From assembly GCA_019745195.1 (NCBI GenBank), contig JAIETL010000018.1, positions 1 to 54,094 on the forward strand: DNA of 54,094 bases. The letters are read 5' to 3'. The position numbers and the translations under genes were made by a program. This DNA is from Beijerinckiaceae bacterium (GTDB lineage: Bacteria; Pseudomonadota; Alphaproteobacteria; Rhizobiales; Beijerinckiaceae). Numbering within the stretch: position 1 is the first letter of the stretch; every line of letters starts with the position of its first letter. Shown here piece by piece: positions 16,412 to 25,095 of the stretch. Under the pieces are notes generated by a model. That model saw only the letters and a program-made list of their open reading frames with translations. It was not told the DNA's origin and did no database searches.

Positions 16412-18140
16412 GCTCGGCGCGATACTGGTCGCGCCGCTCATGCACCGAGGCGATGACGAGGCCCATCGGCACGCCCAGCCCCACCAGCGCCGCCTCCGAG
16501 AGTTGCAGGCTCGCCTCGATGGTCTCTGGCACCGCATCGTTGACGCCGATCTCGTAGAGATGGCGGGCATGGGCGGCGTCGCGGGCGCGCGCCACGATGA
16601 TCAGGTCCGGTCGGAGCGCGCGGGCGGCAATAACCGTCTCGTCGACGACACGGGCGTTGTTGATGGAGACGATCAGCGCCGTGGCCTCCTCGAGGCCGCA
16701 GAGCCGCAGGAAATCGGGCCGCGTCGCGTCGCCGAAGAACGCCGGCTTGCCGGCCCGGCGCTGGTCGGCGATGACGCCCGCATCCGAGTCGATGACGATA
16801 TAGGGCTTGCGGTGCTCCTCCAGCATGGCGCTGACGAGCTTGCCGACGCGGCCGCAGCCGACCACGATCGCACGCGCCGAATGATCGTCGGGCGGCAGAA
16901 CCTTCGCTTCGTCGGGGATGGCCGCGGGGACGACCAGCCTCTGCGCCCAGGCGCGCGCAAATCGCGCCAGCAGCGGCAGCGTCACCATCGTCAGCGAGAC
17001 CGCGGCCAGCACCAGGCTCGCAGCCTCCTGCGAGAGCAATTTGGCCGCGACCGCGCCGCCAAACAGCACGAAGGCGAACTCGCCGCCGGGCCCGACCATG
17101 ATCGCGGTTTCCAGCGCGGTCGCGGGCGAGAGCCTGAACCGACGCGCCAATGCGAAGACTAGCAGCGACTTCGCCGCGAACAGGCCGATCGCGATGCCGA
17201 GGATGGCGAAGGGGCGCGCGGCGAGTTGCGCCGGGTTCACGCCCATCCCCACCGTCAGGAAGAAAACGCCGATCAGCAGGGACTTGAACGGCTCGATCGT
17301 CACCTCGATGGCGCGGCGGTACTCGGTCTCCGAGAGCAGAAGGCCGGCGATGAACGCCCCGAGCCCCATTGAGAGGCCGGCAGCCGCCGCGATCAGCCCG
17401 GTGCCGAGCGCGATCAGCAGGGTCGCCGCCATGAAACTCTCCGACGAATCGGTCGATGCCACGAGCCGGAACAGCGGGCGCAGGGCCACGCGCCCCACGA
17501 TGACGATGGCTGCGATCGCTGCGACAGCCTGCACCATCGCCTGCGCCAGGCCGGCCAGCAGCGAGCCGCCTTCCGACTGCGCGCCCAGAACGGCGACGAG
17601 GAAGAGCAGCGGGATGACCGCGATGTCCTGACAGAGCAGGATGGCGAAGCTCGCCCGGCCGGCCGACGAGGTCATGCGCCGTTTGGACGAGAGCAGCTCG
17701 ACCACCATCGCGGTGGAGGACAGTGCGAGCCCGAAGCCGATGATCAGGGCCGCCGCAGCCGGCTGCCCGAAGGCGTAGGCGAACGCTCCGATGAACAGCG
17801 CCGAGAGCGCGACCTGCCCGAGGCCGAGCCCGAAGACGAGACGGCGCATCGTCTTCAGGCGTTCGAAGGATAATTCGAGGCCGATGACGAAGAGCAGGAA
17901 CGCGACGCCCAGTTCCGCCGGCCCCGCCAGCGCCTCCGCGCTCGAAACCGTGATGGTGCGCAGCAGCGGGACCGAGGCGACAAGGCCGCCGAGGCCGAAG
18001 GGGCCGAGCGCCGCCCCGCAGGCCATGAAGGCGACGACCGAATTGACCTTGAAGCGCTTGGCGAAGGGAACGATCACGCCGGCCGTCGCCAGCACCACGA
18101 TGGCGTCGCGATAGGCTGAGGGATCGACGGTTCCGGCCAC
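16350..18140 (-). CDS. Kef-type cation:proton antiporter (CPA2) with TrkA-N domain
   Basis: A 596-residue protein. Residues ~10-390 form a 12-13 helix CPA2 antiporter domain (VVAFMACGAALGPFG, AELGVAFLLFVIGLELSFERLKTMRR, IMVGPGGEFAFVLFGG). Residues ~415-530 form a Rossmann RCK/TrkA-N domain (RAIVVGCGRVGKLVSAMLEEHRKPYIVIDSDAGVIADQRRAGKPAFFGDATR) that would sense NAD(H) or glutathione adducts. It exports K+ in exchange for H+ across the inner membrane. A KefF/KefG ancillary gene is not adjacent. The C-terminal tail overlaps the convergent glycosyltransferase gene by 62 bp. Confidence 0.9.
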   Translation of the reverse strand: MAGTVDPSAYRDAIVVLATAGVIVPFAKRFKVNSVVAFMACGAALGPFGLGGLVASVPLLRTITVSSAEALAGPAELGVAFLLFVIGLELSFERLKTMRRLVFGLGLGQVALSALFIGAFAYAFGQPAAAALIIGFGLALSSTAMVVELLSSKRRMTSSAGRASFAILLCQDIAVIPLLFLVAVLGAQSEGGSLLAGLAQAMVQAVAAIAAIVIVGRVALRPLFRLVASTDSSESFMAATLLIALGTGLIAAAAGLSMGLGAFIAGLLLSETEYRRAIEVTIEPFKSLLIGVFFLTVGMGVNPAQLAARPFAILGIAIGLFAAKSLLVFALARRFRLSPATALETAIMVGPGGEFAFVLFGGAVAAKLLSQEAASLVLAAVSLTMVTLPLLARFARAWAQRLVVPAAIPDEAKVLPPDDHSARAIVVGCGRVGKLVSAMLEEHRKPYIVIDSDAGVIADQRRAGKPAFFGDATRPDFLRLCGLEEATALIVSINNARVVDETVIAARALRPDLIIVARARDAAHARHLYEIGVNDAVPETIEASLQLSEAALVGLGVPMGLVIASVHERRDQYRAELKPAGAPARALPRDERSRRL

Positions 18141-18368
18141 GCGCTGCCCTGCTGGTTCGTTCGGATGTGAATCGGTTGGGAAGTCCTTGGCAAACCTTGC
18201 GGTCTCGGCCGACGCAATACAATCGCCGGAGACGCCGCTACGTCATGAAACTTGCGCCGCGGCATGGGCGATCGCGCCGGTGAATTGTCGCACCGGCTCA
18301 CGGCCTTGCCGTTTCCAAATCGCGATCTCCTGGTCTAGCGTCCGCGCAACCGTCCAGAAGGGTCATCC

Positions 18369-19214
18369 ATGCGCTTTGCCGGAACCGAGAACTACGTCGC
18401 CACCGAAGACCTCACCGTCGCCGTCAATGCTGCGATCCGGCTGGAGCGGCCGCTTCTGGTCAAGGGGGAGCCGGGCACCGGTAAGACGGTGCTGGCCGAG
18501 GAGATCGCGGCGAGCTTGAACGCTCCGCTGATCACCTGGCACATCAAATCGACCACCAAGGCGCAGCAGGGGCTTTACGAATACGATGCGGTCAGCCGCC
18601 TGCGCGACAGCCAGCTCGGCGACGCCCGCGTCTCCGACATCGCCAACTACATCAAGCGCGGCAAGCTCTGGGAGGCGTTCGTCGCCCCCCAGCGCCCCGT
18701 GCTGCTGATCGACGAGATCGACAAGGCCGACATCGAATTTCCCAACGACCTGCTGCTCGAGCTCGACCGGATGGAGTTCCATGTCTACGAAACCGGCGAA
18801 ACCATCCGCGCGGCCCAGCGGCCGGTGATGATCATCACCTCCAACAACGAGAAGGAGTTGCCCGACGCCTTCCTGCGGCGCTGCTTCTTCCACTACATCC
18901 GCTTCCCCGATGCGGAGACGATGAAGGCGATCGTCGAGGTGCATTTCCCCGGCATCAAGAAGCGGCTGATGGAGGAGGCGCTGAAGCTGTTCTTCGAGGT
19001 CCGCGAGGTTCCGGGCCTGAAGAAGAAGCCCTCGACCTCCGAACTTCTGGACTGGCTGAAGCTGCTGGTCGCCGACGAGATGACGCCCGAGATGCTGCGT
19101 GAGCGCGACCCGCGCAAGCTGATCCCGCCGCTGCATGGCGCGCTTCTGAAAAACGAGCAGGATGTCAGCCTGTTCGAGAAGCTGGCCTTCATGACGCGCC
19201 GCGAGCAGCGCTAG
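18369..19214 (+). CDS. MoxR-family AAA+ ATPase
   Basis: A 281-residue AAA+ ATPase with Walker A GEPGTGKT (~33-40), Walker B VLLIDEIDKAD (~113-123), the sensor segment IITSNNEKELPDAFLRRCFFHYIRFPD and a helical lid. MoxR proteins are chaperones that insert cofactors or activate partner complexes, generally with a von Willebrand A-domain (CoxE-like) protein encoded next door. Here the next gene is an unrelated P-loop protein 11 bp downstream and no VWA gene is in the window. It diverges from the Kef antiporter across 228 bp of intergenic DNA in which I see no clear element. Confidence 0.88.
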   Translation: MRFAGTENYVATEDLTVAVNAAIRLERPLLVKGEPGTGKTVLAEEIAASLNAPLITWHIKSTTKAQQGLYEYDAVSRLRDSQLGDARVSDIANYIKRGKLWEAFVAPQRPVLLIDEIDKADIEFPNDLLLELDRMEFHVYETGETIRAAQRPVMIITSNNEKELPDAFLRRCFFHYIRFPDAETMKAIVEVHFPGIKKRLMEEALKLFFEVREVPGLKKKPSTSELLDWLKLLVADEMTPEMLRERDPRKLIPPLHGALLKNEQDVSLFEKLAFMTRREQR

Positions 19215-19225
19215 GGCAAGTCCGC

Positions 19226-19783
19226 GTGCAGCTTCTCCTGATCACCGGACCCGCCGGCGTCGGCAAGTCCACATTGTGCTGGGAAATCGGCAGACAGCTT
19301 GAGGCGAGACAGATCGCTCACGCGGTTATCGAAAGCGACGAACTCGACAGGGTGTTTCCCAAGCCAAGCGCCGATGAACTCGACCGGCTTCGCCCGGGCA
19401 CGACCGATGTCAGTACGATCAATCTCGCGGCGATCTGGTCGACCTACAAGGCGCTCGAGCATACGCGCCTGATCATGTCCGGCGTAATGATGCATCTGGA
19501 ATTCGACAGGCGCTGGATCCTCGCCGCTATACCCGATGCGCAGATCACGGTCGTCAGGTTGAACGCGAGCGAGCCTGCGCTGCTTGCGCGCGTGGCTCGG
19601 CGCGAGACGGGCGCGGCGGCGGAGGACCAGGCCCTGCGCTCGTTGCGACAGGCAAAGCGCCTCGCCGGCCAGAGTCCGGACGGCGTGATCTTGCTTGCGA
19701 CGGATGACAGGCTGCCGTCGGAACTGGCGGAAATCGTTCTCGATCGAATCGGCTGGTTTGGCAGCGCCCGGGAGGACTCTTGA
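19226..19783 (+). CDS. P-loop nucleotide kinase-like protein
   Basis: A 185-residue protein with an N-terminal Walker A (LLLITGPAGVGKSTLCWEIGRQL) and the general layout of the adenylate/shikimate/adenylylsulfate kinase fold: HAVIESDELDRVFP after the first helix, ITVVRLNASEPALLARVARRET as the LID-side strand and helix. This suggests phosphorylation of a small substrate in the cytoplasm; which one cannot be said. It begins at GTG 19226, 11 bp after the MoxR stop, and is probably co-transcribed with it. Standalone P-loop proteins like this are common and poorly characterised. Confidence 0.7.
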   Translation: MQLLLITGPAGVGKSTLCWEIGRQLEARQIAHAVIESDELDRVFPKPSADELDRLRPGTTDVSTINLAAIWSTYKALEHTRLIMSGVMMHLEFDRRWILAAIPDAQITVVRLNASEPALLARVARRETGAAAEDQALRSLRQAKRLAGQSPDGVILLATDDRLPSELAEIVLDRIGWFGSAREDS

Positions 19784-19825
19784 GGCCGCGAGTGGGATGG
19801 TGCGCAACGCGGTGAGCGGGACAGA

Positions 19826-21091
19826 TCAGCCGATGCCCAGCAGAGGCCGCGCGTTCATGGCGGCGACGAAAGCCGCAACCGTGACCAGCGCATAGGCTGA
19901 CGCAAATGCGCCGACCGCGACGAGACCCGGTTTCGCTTGGTGCGTCAGAGACCAGACCGCGAGGCCGAAGGCCGGGACGATCTGGAGCGCGTGCAGCGCG
20001 AGGAAGTGCGCCACGCGCAGGTCCCCGATCACGAGCGACCAACCCAGCACCGGAACGGTGGGGTGGATCGGTGGCGCGACTCCGACGAAATGGCCGCTGG
20101 GATTCCCGCCCATCGCCAATCCGTTCCAGACACCAAGGACGAAGGTGAGGACGAGCCCCGATACGATCGACCAGCGCAGAGCGGGCGGCAGCGGCGGCGC
20201 ATCCCGGCGCATCAGGCCGACCGCCACCGCGAGAGCGGCCGCCGTCAGCATCACGGCCGCGACCGCCATTCCGGAGTAGAGCGCCGAGTCGAGCGGTGTC
20301 GCGACATTGTAGTGGGAGGCTTCGGCCCTCGACGCGCGCCAGCCGATATAGGCGATTTCCAGGAAGGAGGGGATGATCGCCCCCCAAACGGCGTAGCGCC
20401 CGAGCCATGAGCTGCGGAACCGGGCTCCCGCCAGCGGCACGAACAGGGCGAGCGTGGCGAGATAGAGCCCCAGCGAGGCCTCGAATTTGAGCGGCTTCAG
20501 CCAGACCGACGTTTCCGCGAGCGTCCGGGTATCCAGCGCGAGAGCAAGGCCAGTGGGTATCATCAGCGCAAAACTGGCGGCGGCCGCAGCCAGCAGGCTC
20601 GGTTCCAGGCGTAGCCCCCGCAGCCATGGCGGGCCGACGCGCATTGTGACGACACCATCCGGTGCGAGGCCGATGCGCCAGACCATTCTGAGCAGAAGGA
20701 ACGACACGTAACCTGCCGGACCGAACAGGAAGGTCGCCAGCAGCACCGGCGCCATCGGCAGATGAGGGATTCCCGCCTCCTGCGAACGGCGCAGGATCCA
20801 GGCGCCAAGGAACAGGTCGAAGGCGAGATAGTGGACCCAGCCGGCGAGAAGGATCGGTCGCGACTGGAACAGCGTCGCGACGCCGTCTAGCGAGGAGAAG
20901 CCGCCTTTGGCGTCATGCCAGTGCAGCGCGATCAGAACGACATAGCCGAGCGACAGGATCGCGGGAATGACGAGGCCGGAAAGGATCTGCGAGACGCCGC
21001 GCCAGCGCGGCAGCAGGATCAACGCCAGCCAACCCAGCATGGCGAGGCGGGAGGCATGGCCGAAGGCGTCATCGAGGCTCACCGGCTGCAT
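19826..21091 (-). CDS. ABA4-like (DUF4281) membrane protein fused to a second membrane domain
   Basis: A 421-residue integral membrane protein. Residues ~1-145 match the ABA4-like family (GWLALILLPRWR, GFSSLDGVATLF, LLAGWVHYLAFDLFLGAWILRRSQEAGIPHL, FLFGPAGYVSFLLLR). Residues ~165-420 are a separate multi-helix domain (VWLKPLKFEASLGLYLATLALFVPL, IIPSFLEIAYIGWRASRAEASHYNVATPLDSALYSGMA, GNPSGHFVG) that I recall as a stand-alone membrane protein in other bacteria. Plant ABA4 is needed for neoxanthin formation; bacterial function is unknown. ATG 21091 follows a GGAG site. It diverges from the TetR gene and shares repeats in the intergenic DNA with it. Confidence 0.65.
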   Translation of the reverse strand: MQPVSLDDAFGHASRLAMLGWLALILLPRWRGVSQILSGLVIPAILSLGYVVLIALHWHDAKGGFSSLDGVATLFQSRPILLAGWVHYLAFDLFLGAWILRRSQEAGIPHLPMAPVLLATFLFGPAGYVSFLLLRMVWRIGLAPDGVVTMRVGPPWLRGLRLEPSLLAAAAASFALMIPTGLALALDTRTLAETSVWLKPLKFEASLGLYLATLALFVPLAGARFRSSWLGRYAVWGAIIPSFLEIAYIGWRASRAEASHYNVATPLDSALYSGMAVAAVMLTAAALAVAVGLMRRDAPPLPPALRWSIVSGLVLTFVLGVWNGLAMGGNPSGHFVGVAPPIHPTVPVLGWSLVIGDLRVAHFLALHALQIVPAFGLAVWSLTHQAKPGLVAVGAFASAYALVTVAAFVAAMNARPLLGIG

Positions 21092-21108
21092 CGACCAAGC
21101 TCCATCTG

Positions 21109-21161
21109 AACGTTGTCAAGTTCTGGATTCAGCTAACGCACTATCTTAACGTCGTCAAGAT
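21109..21161. promoter_or_regulatory. Repeated TetR-type operator between the ABA4-like and tetR genes
   Basis: AACGTTGTCAAG (21109-21120) and AACGTCGTCAAG (21148-21159) are direct repeats exactly 39 bp apart. The second lies inside a near-perfect 19-bp palindrome, ATCTTAACGTCGTCAAGAT (21143-21161), flanked by an outer CTAACG/CGTTAG pair. On the reverse strand the repeats read TTGACG and TTGACA, so they may overlap -35 boxes of the membrane-protein gene. This is the expected layout of a TetR site in a divergent promoter. Confidence 0.6.
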
Positions 21162-21193
21162 CGTTAGTGACTGCGTCAGGGTTGAGGACTGAG

Positions 21194-21898
21194 ATGAAAC
21201 CGACCGGTCAGGCGTCCGCGCGCGGCGGCTATCACCATGGCGATCTGCGACAGGCCATGATCGAAGCGGCCGAGGCGCTGCTGGCCGAGAAGGGCCTCAA
21301 TGGCTTCACGCTGCGCGAATGCGCGCGGCGTGCCGGCGTGTCGCCGGCCGCGCCCGCGCATCATTTCGGCAACCTTGCCGGCCTGCTCACCGCGATCGCG
21401 ACGCTCGGCTTCGACGATCTCTCCGACGCGATGGAACAGGCTGCGGACAAGGCCTCGCTTTCGGGGGAAGGCCGGCTGGCCGCGATCGCGCGCGCCTATC
21501 TCGACGTGGCGCTGGCGCGGCCGGGGCGGTTTCGCGTGGTCTTCGGCCAGCGCGGGCTCGACTGGGACGCGCCTGATTTCAAGCGGGCGGCGTCGCGGGC
21601 ATTCGGCGTGCTGGTGGCGGAGACGCGGGCGCATCTCGCCGGCGGGCAGGCCGCGCCAGCAGCGCCGCTGGTCACGCCGCCGGATGCGGCCGGCGCGCCC
21701 GATCTCCCGTTCATCCTCTTCGTCTGGTCGGTGACGCATGGCTTCTCGACCCTGCTGATCGACGGGCAGCTCGATTTCCTTGCCGGTGAGGCCGGCCGGG
21801 AGGCCATGCTCGATCGGCATGCCGGCAAACTCGTGTGCCTGCTCGTCGCCGCTGTCGCCGACAGCGAAGGGCTCGCAAAACCGGCGGGCGACCATTAG
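21194..21898 (+). CDS. TetR/AcrR-family transcriptional regulator
   Basis: A 234-residue regulator. Residues ~12-65 carry the TetR helix-turn-helix (GGYHHGDLRQAMIEAAEALLAEKGLNGFTLRECARRAGVSPAAPAHHFGNLAGLLTAIA) and the rest is an all-helical ligand domain. ATG 21194 is preferred over the GTG 27 bp earlier on general grounds; neither has a strong ribosome site. It is divergent from the ABA4-like membrane gene with a palindrome and direct repeats between them, so the likely target is that gene and itself. The SixA-like gene starts 11 bp downstream. Confidence 0.9.
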   Translation: MKPTGQASARGGYHHGDLRQAMIEAAEALLAEKGLNGFTLRECARRAGVSPAAPAHHFGNLAGLLTAIATLGFDDLSDAMEQAADKASLSGEGRLAAIARAYLDVALARPGRFRVVFGQRGLDWDAPDFKRAASRAFGVLVAETRAHLAGGQAAPAAPLVTPPDAAGAPDLPFILFVWSVTHGFSTLLIDGQLDFLAGEAGREAMLDRHAGKLVCLLVAAVADSEGLAKPAGDH

Positions 21899-21908
21899 CT
21901 TGGCTTGC

Positions 21909-22436
21909 ATGCGACGCCTCATGCTCCTTCGTCACGCCAAATCGAGCTGGCCGGCCGGCCTGGCCGATCGCGAACGGCCGCTTGCGACGCGCGGCCGCGA
22001 GGCCGCTCCCGTGATGGGGCGCTATCTCGCCGACGAACTGCTGCTGCCCGATCTGGTGCTGGTCTCGCCCGCGCGGCGGACAGCCGAGACCTGGGAGCTG
22101 GTGGCGCCGATGTTGCCGGAGCGGCCGGCCGTCCATGTCGAGCCGCGCATCTACGAGGCTGCCGCGAGACGGCTCCTCGAGGTCGTGACCGAACAGGACG
22201 CTGGCGTGAAGACGCTGCTGATGATCGGCCACAATCCCGGCTTCGAGGAGCTTGCGGCGCTGCTGACCGGCCATGGCGATCGCTACGCCTCGGTGCGCAT
22301 GGCGCGGAAATATCCGACCTGCGGGCTCGCCGTGCTCGATTTTCCCGTCGAGGACTGGCGCGACGTCGCCGCGCGCGGCGGCCGGCTCGACCGCTTTGTC
22401 ACGCCCGAGTCACTGGGCGAAGGCCCCGACGAGTGA
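21909..22436 (+). CDS. SixA-like histidine phosphatase
   Basis: A 175-residue member of the histidine phosphatase (phosphoglycerate mutase-like) superfamily. The catalytic RHAK motif opens the protein (MRRLMLLRHAKSSWPAGLADRERPL), and the second histidine is in LLMIGHNPGFEELAALL. The short form without extra domains resembles SixA, which dephosphorylates phosphohistidine on HPt domains in the cytoplasm; other small phosphatases look the same. It lies between tetR and the ycjX gene, 13 bp from the latter. Confidence 0.85.
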   Translation: MRRLMLLRHAKSSWPAGLADRERPLATRGREAAPVMGRYLADELLLPDLVLVSPARRTAETWELVAPMLPERPAVHVEPRIYEAAARRLLEVVTEQDAGVKTLLMIGHNPGFEELAALLTGHGDRYASVRMARKYPTCGLAVLDFPVEDWRDVAARGGRLDRFVTPESLGEGPDE

Positions 22437-22449
22437 TCGGCCCAAACCC

Positions 22450-23895
22450 TTGAGCCAGTCCACCTATCTCGACGAGGCGCGCAATGCCGCGCTGGCCTTT
22501 GGCGACAGTCTTCTCGGGCTGGCGCGGCCGCGCCTGCGGCTCGGCGTCACCGGCCTGTCGCGCTCGGGCAAGACCGTCTTCACCACGGCGCTGATCCAGA
22601 ATCTGGTCGAGGGCGGCAAGCTGCCGGTGCTCAAGGCTTCGGCGCAGGGGCGGATCACGCGCGTCAGGCTCGTGCCGCAGCCCGATCCTGAAATCCCGCG
22701 CTTTCCTTATGAGGCACACCGCGCCGCGCTCGCCGGCCCCGAACGGCGCTGGCCCGATTCGACGCGGCGCATCTCGGAACTGCGCGTCGAGATCGACTAT
22801 GAGCGGGCCGAAGGCTGGTTCAAGGGGCCGGCTACGCTGACGCTCGACATCGTCGATTATCCCGGCGAGTGGCTGCTCGATCTTGCCCTGATCGGGCAGG
22901 ACTACATCGCCTGGTCGCGGCAGGCGGTGACGGATGCGCGCAAGGCGCACCGGCGCGAGACTGCGGCCGAGTGGCTGGCGGACCTCGCGCTGCGCGATCC
23001 CGCCGGCCCCGCCGACGAGATGGCGGCCGAGGCCGCGAGCGACATCTTCAAGGCCTATCTCGGACGGCTGCGGGCCGATCCCGAGGCCGTGGCGGTGACC
23101 CCGCCGGGACGCTTTCTGATGCCGGGCGATCTCGAAGGCTCGCCGGCGCTCACCTTCGCGCCGCTCGATCTCGGGCCGGATGCGCAGGTCGCGCCCGGCA
23201 CGCTGGCCGCGCTGATGGCCGAGCGCTTCGAGGCCTACAAGCGCGTCGTGGTGACGCCGTTCTTCCGCGACCATTTCGCACGCCTCGACCGGCAGATCGT
23301 GCTGGTCGATGCGCTGGCCGCGCTCGACGCCGGCGCGCCGGCGCTGGCCGATCTCGAGACGGCGCTCGGGCAGGCGCTGGCGGCCTTTCAGGTCGGGCGA
23401 AACTCCTTCCTGTCGAGCCTGTTTGCGCCGCGCATCGAGCGGGTGCTGTTCGCCGCGACCAAGGCCGACCATCTGCACCATACCAGCCATGACCGGCTGG
23501 CGGCCGTCATGGGCCATCTCGTCGCGCGCGCCGCGACGCGGGCGCAAGGGGCCGGCGCGCGGGTCGAGACCATGGCGCTGGCGGCGGTGCGTGCGACGCG
23601 CGAGGTCCGCATCAAGGAGGGGCGCGAGGAGTTGCCAGCGATCGTCGGCGTGCCCGAGGCCGGCGAGGTCGTCGGGTCCGAGACATTCGACGGTTCGAGC
23701 GAGGCTGCGATCTTTCCGGGCGAACTGCCCGAGCGGCCCGAGGCGATCTTCGATCCCGCCTCGCGCTGGCAGATCCGCGCGCCGCGCTTCCGGCCGCCTC
23801 TGGTCGCGCCCGATGCGGGCGGGCGGGTGCAGCCGCCGCCGCAGATCAGGCTCGACCGCGCGCTGGAGTTCCTGATCGGCGACAGGCTGGCATGA
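22450..23895 (+). CDS. ycjX: YcjX-family GTPase-like protein
   Basis: A 481-residue protein matching YcjX (DUF463): LRLGVTGLSRSGKTVFTTALIQNLV near residue 30 (P-loop GLSRSGKT), LTLDIVDYPGEWLLDLALIGQDY (~140) as the Walker B/switch region, and the C-terminal FRPPLVAPDAGGRVQPPPQIRLDRALEFLIGDRL. In E. coli ycjX and ycjF lie downstream of phage-shock-type genes; the role is a stress-linked GTPase. Translation appears to start at TTG 22450, giving LSQSTYLDEARN; no ATG is available in frame nearby. It is paired with the YcjF gene 13 bp downstream, the usual order. Confidence 0.88.
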   Translation: MSQSTYLDEARNAALAFGDSLLGLARPRLRLGVTGLSRSGKTVFTTALIQNLVEGGKLPVLKASAQGRITRVRLVPQPDPEIPRFPYEAHRAALAGPERRWPDSTRRISELRVEIDYERAEGWFKGPATLTLDIVDYPGEWLLDLALIGQDYIAWSRQAVTDARKAHRRETAAEWLADLALRDPAGPADEMAAEAASDIFKAYLGRLRADPEAVAVTPPGRFLMPGDLEGSPALTFAPLDLGPDAQVAPGTLAALMAERFEAYKRVVVTPFFRDHFARLDRQIVLVDALAALDAGAPALADLETALGQALAAFQVGRNSFLSSLFAPRIERVLFAATKADHLHHTSHDRLAAVMGHLVARAATRAQGAGARVETMALAAVRATREVRIKEGREELPAIVGVPEAGEVVGSETFDGSSEAAIFPGELPERPEAIFDPASRWQIRAPRFRPPLVAPDAGGRVQPPPQIRLDRALEFLIGDRLA

Positions 23896-23908
23896 GGGAG
23901 GCGAGGTC

Positions 23909-24916
23909 GTGAACAACAAGGCTCCGCGCGCCATCCGGCTCGATCCCACAAGGCAGGATCCGTCGATCGACGTCTCGCTGCGCGAGGATGTCGCGATCCT
24001 GCCCGAGAGCGAACCGCTCGATCCGGTTGAGCCGTTGGCCGTGCCTGTGGCGCGAAAGCGGTTCTCATGGGGCGGGCTTTTCGTCGCCGGGCTGTCGGGC
24101 TTCCTCGCGCTGGCGGCCGGGGTCTGGGCGGAGCGCACCATCGCCTCGCTGATGAGCCAGAATCCGGCGCTGGGCTATGCCGCGCTGGCCTGCGCTGGCG
24201 TCGCGGCGCTGGCGCTGCTCGTCATGCTCGGCCGCATCGTGGCCGATATCCTGCGCGAGCGGCGCGTCGAGGCGCTGCGCCTGCGCGCGGCTGAGGCTTT
24301 GTCCGGCGGCACACTCGATGCGGCCAAGGGGCTGGCCGGCGATCTCGTGGCGCTCTACGCATCGCGCCCTGAGACCGCCAAGGGCCGCGCGGCGCTCGCA
24401 GAGGCGCTGCCGCAGCTCTTTGCGCCGCGCGACGTGCTCAGCGTGGCCGAGCGCACGCTTCTCGGCCCCCTCGACGCCGCAGCGCAGGCGCAGATCGCGC
24501 AAGCTGCGCGCCGCGTCTCGCTGGTGACGGCGGTCAGCCCGCGCGCGCTGATCGACATCGTCTTCGTGCTGGTCGCCTGCGCGCGGCTGCTGCGGACGAT
24601 CGCCGGCATCTATGCCGGGCGGCCGGGCACGCTCGGTCTGCTTCGCCTCGGACGGCAGGTGCTCGGCCATCTCGTCGTCACCGGCGGGATCGCCGCGGGC
24701 GATGCGGTCATCCAGCAGGTGGTCGGGCAGGGGCTGGCGGCCAGGCTCTCGGCCAAGCTGGGCGAGGGCGTGCTCAACGGCCTTTTGACCGCGCGCATCG
24801 GTCTGGCGGCGATCGCGGTCTGCCGGCCGCTGCCCTTCGTGGAAAGCGAGCCGCCTTCGCTGTCCGATGTCGCCGGAGACCTGACCTCCTGGCGCGGTTC
24901 GGCCGCCGAGGCGTGA
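23909..24916 (+). CDS. ycjF: YcjF-family (TIGR01620) membrane protein
   Basis: A 335-residue protein with two N-terminal helices (GGLFVAGLSGFLALAAGVWAERTI and LGYAALACAGVAALALLVMLGRIVADI), then the conserved cytoplasmic/DUF697 part (AVSPRALIDIVFVLVACARLLRTIAGIYAGRPGTLGLLRLGRQVLGHLVVTGG). It partners YcjX, probably as its inner-membrane anchor. It begins at GTG 23909 after GGGAGGCGAGG. Immediately after its stop codon comes the CCGGCAG palindrome that belongs to the flagellar flgE control region. Confidence 0.88.
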   Translation: MNNKAPRAIRLDPTRQDPSIDVSLREDVAILPESEPLDPVEPLAVPVARKRFSWGGLFVAGLSGFLALAAGVWAERTIASLMSQNPALGYAALACAGVAALALLVMLGRIVADILRERRVEALRLRAAEALSGGTLDAAKGLAGDLVALYASRPETAKGRAALAEALPQLFAPRDVLSVAERTLLGPLDAAAQAQIAQAARRVSLVTAVSPRALIDIVFVLVACARLLRTIAGIYAGRPGTLGLLRLGRQVLGHLVVTGGIAAGDAVIQQVVGQGLAARLSAKLGEGVLNGLLTARIGLAAIAVCRPLPFVESEPPSLSDVAGDLTSWRGSAAEA

Positions 24917-24920
24917 TCGA

Positions 24921-24939
24921 CCCGGCAGTTTTTGCCGGA
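24921..24939. promoter_or_regulatory. ftr-like enhancer (putative FlbD site) upstream of flgE
   Basis: CCCGGCAGTTTTTGCCGGA, an inverted repeat almost identical to the one at 36728-36746. On the other strand it reads CCGGCAAAAACTGCCGGG, resembling the ftr elements bound by FlbD in Caulobacter (recalled consensus roughly CCCGGC-AAA-GCCGG). It ends 83 bp before a sigma-54-like element, the expected enhancer spacing. Confidence 0.6.
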
Positions 24940-25021
24940 GGGCGGCGAATTTGCCCGGCGAAAAGCGTCGCTTAAGCGCTTAAAAACCATCCAAGTCGTT
25001 GGAAAACAACATGCGTCTGCA

Positions 25022-25037
25022 TGGCATAGCCCGTGCA
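25022..25037 (+). promoter_or_regulatory. Candidate sigma-54 promoter of flgE-flgK-flgL
   Basis: TGGCATAGCCCGTGCA: GG and GC are exactly 10 bp apart and the -24 half TGGCA is intact, compared with the sigma-54 consensus TGGCACG-N4-TTGC. It would give a start site near 25048, about 48 bp before the flgE ATG. No competing sigma-70 promoter is obvious. Confidence 0.55.
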
Positions 25038-25095
25038 GAACCGGTCTCGAGTTTTTGTGCGCGGCTTGTCGGCCGCCAGTCGAGGCGAGGATCCC

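Noticed and set aside
24971..24983. TTAAGCGCTTAA upstream of flgE as a CtrA site
   Set aside because: The spacing is 4 bp, not 7, so it is not a CtrA box; it may be coincidental.
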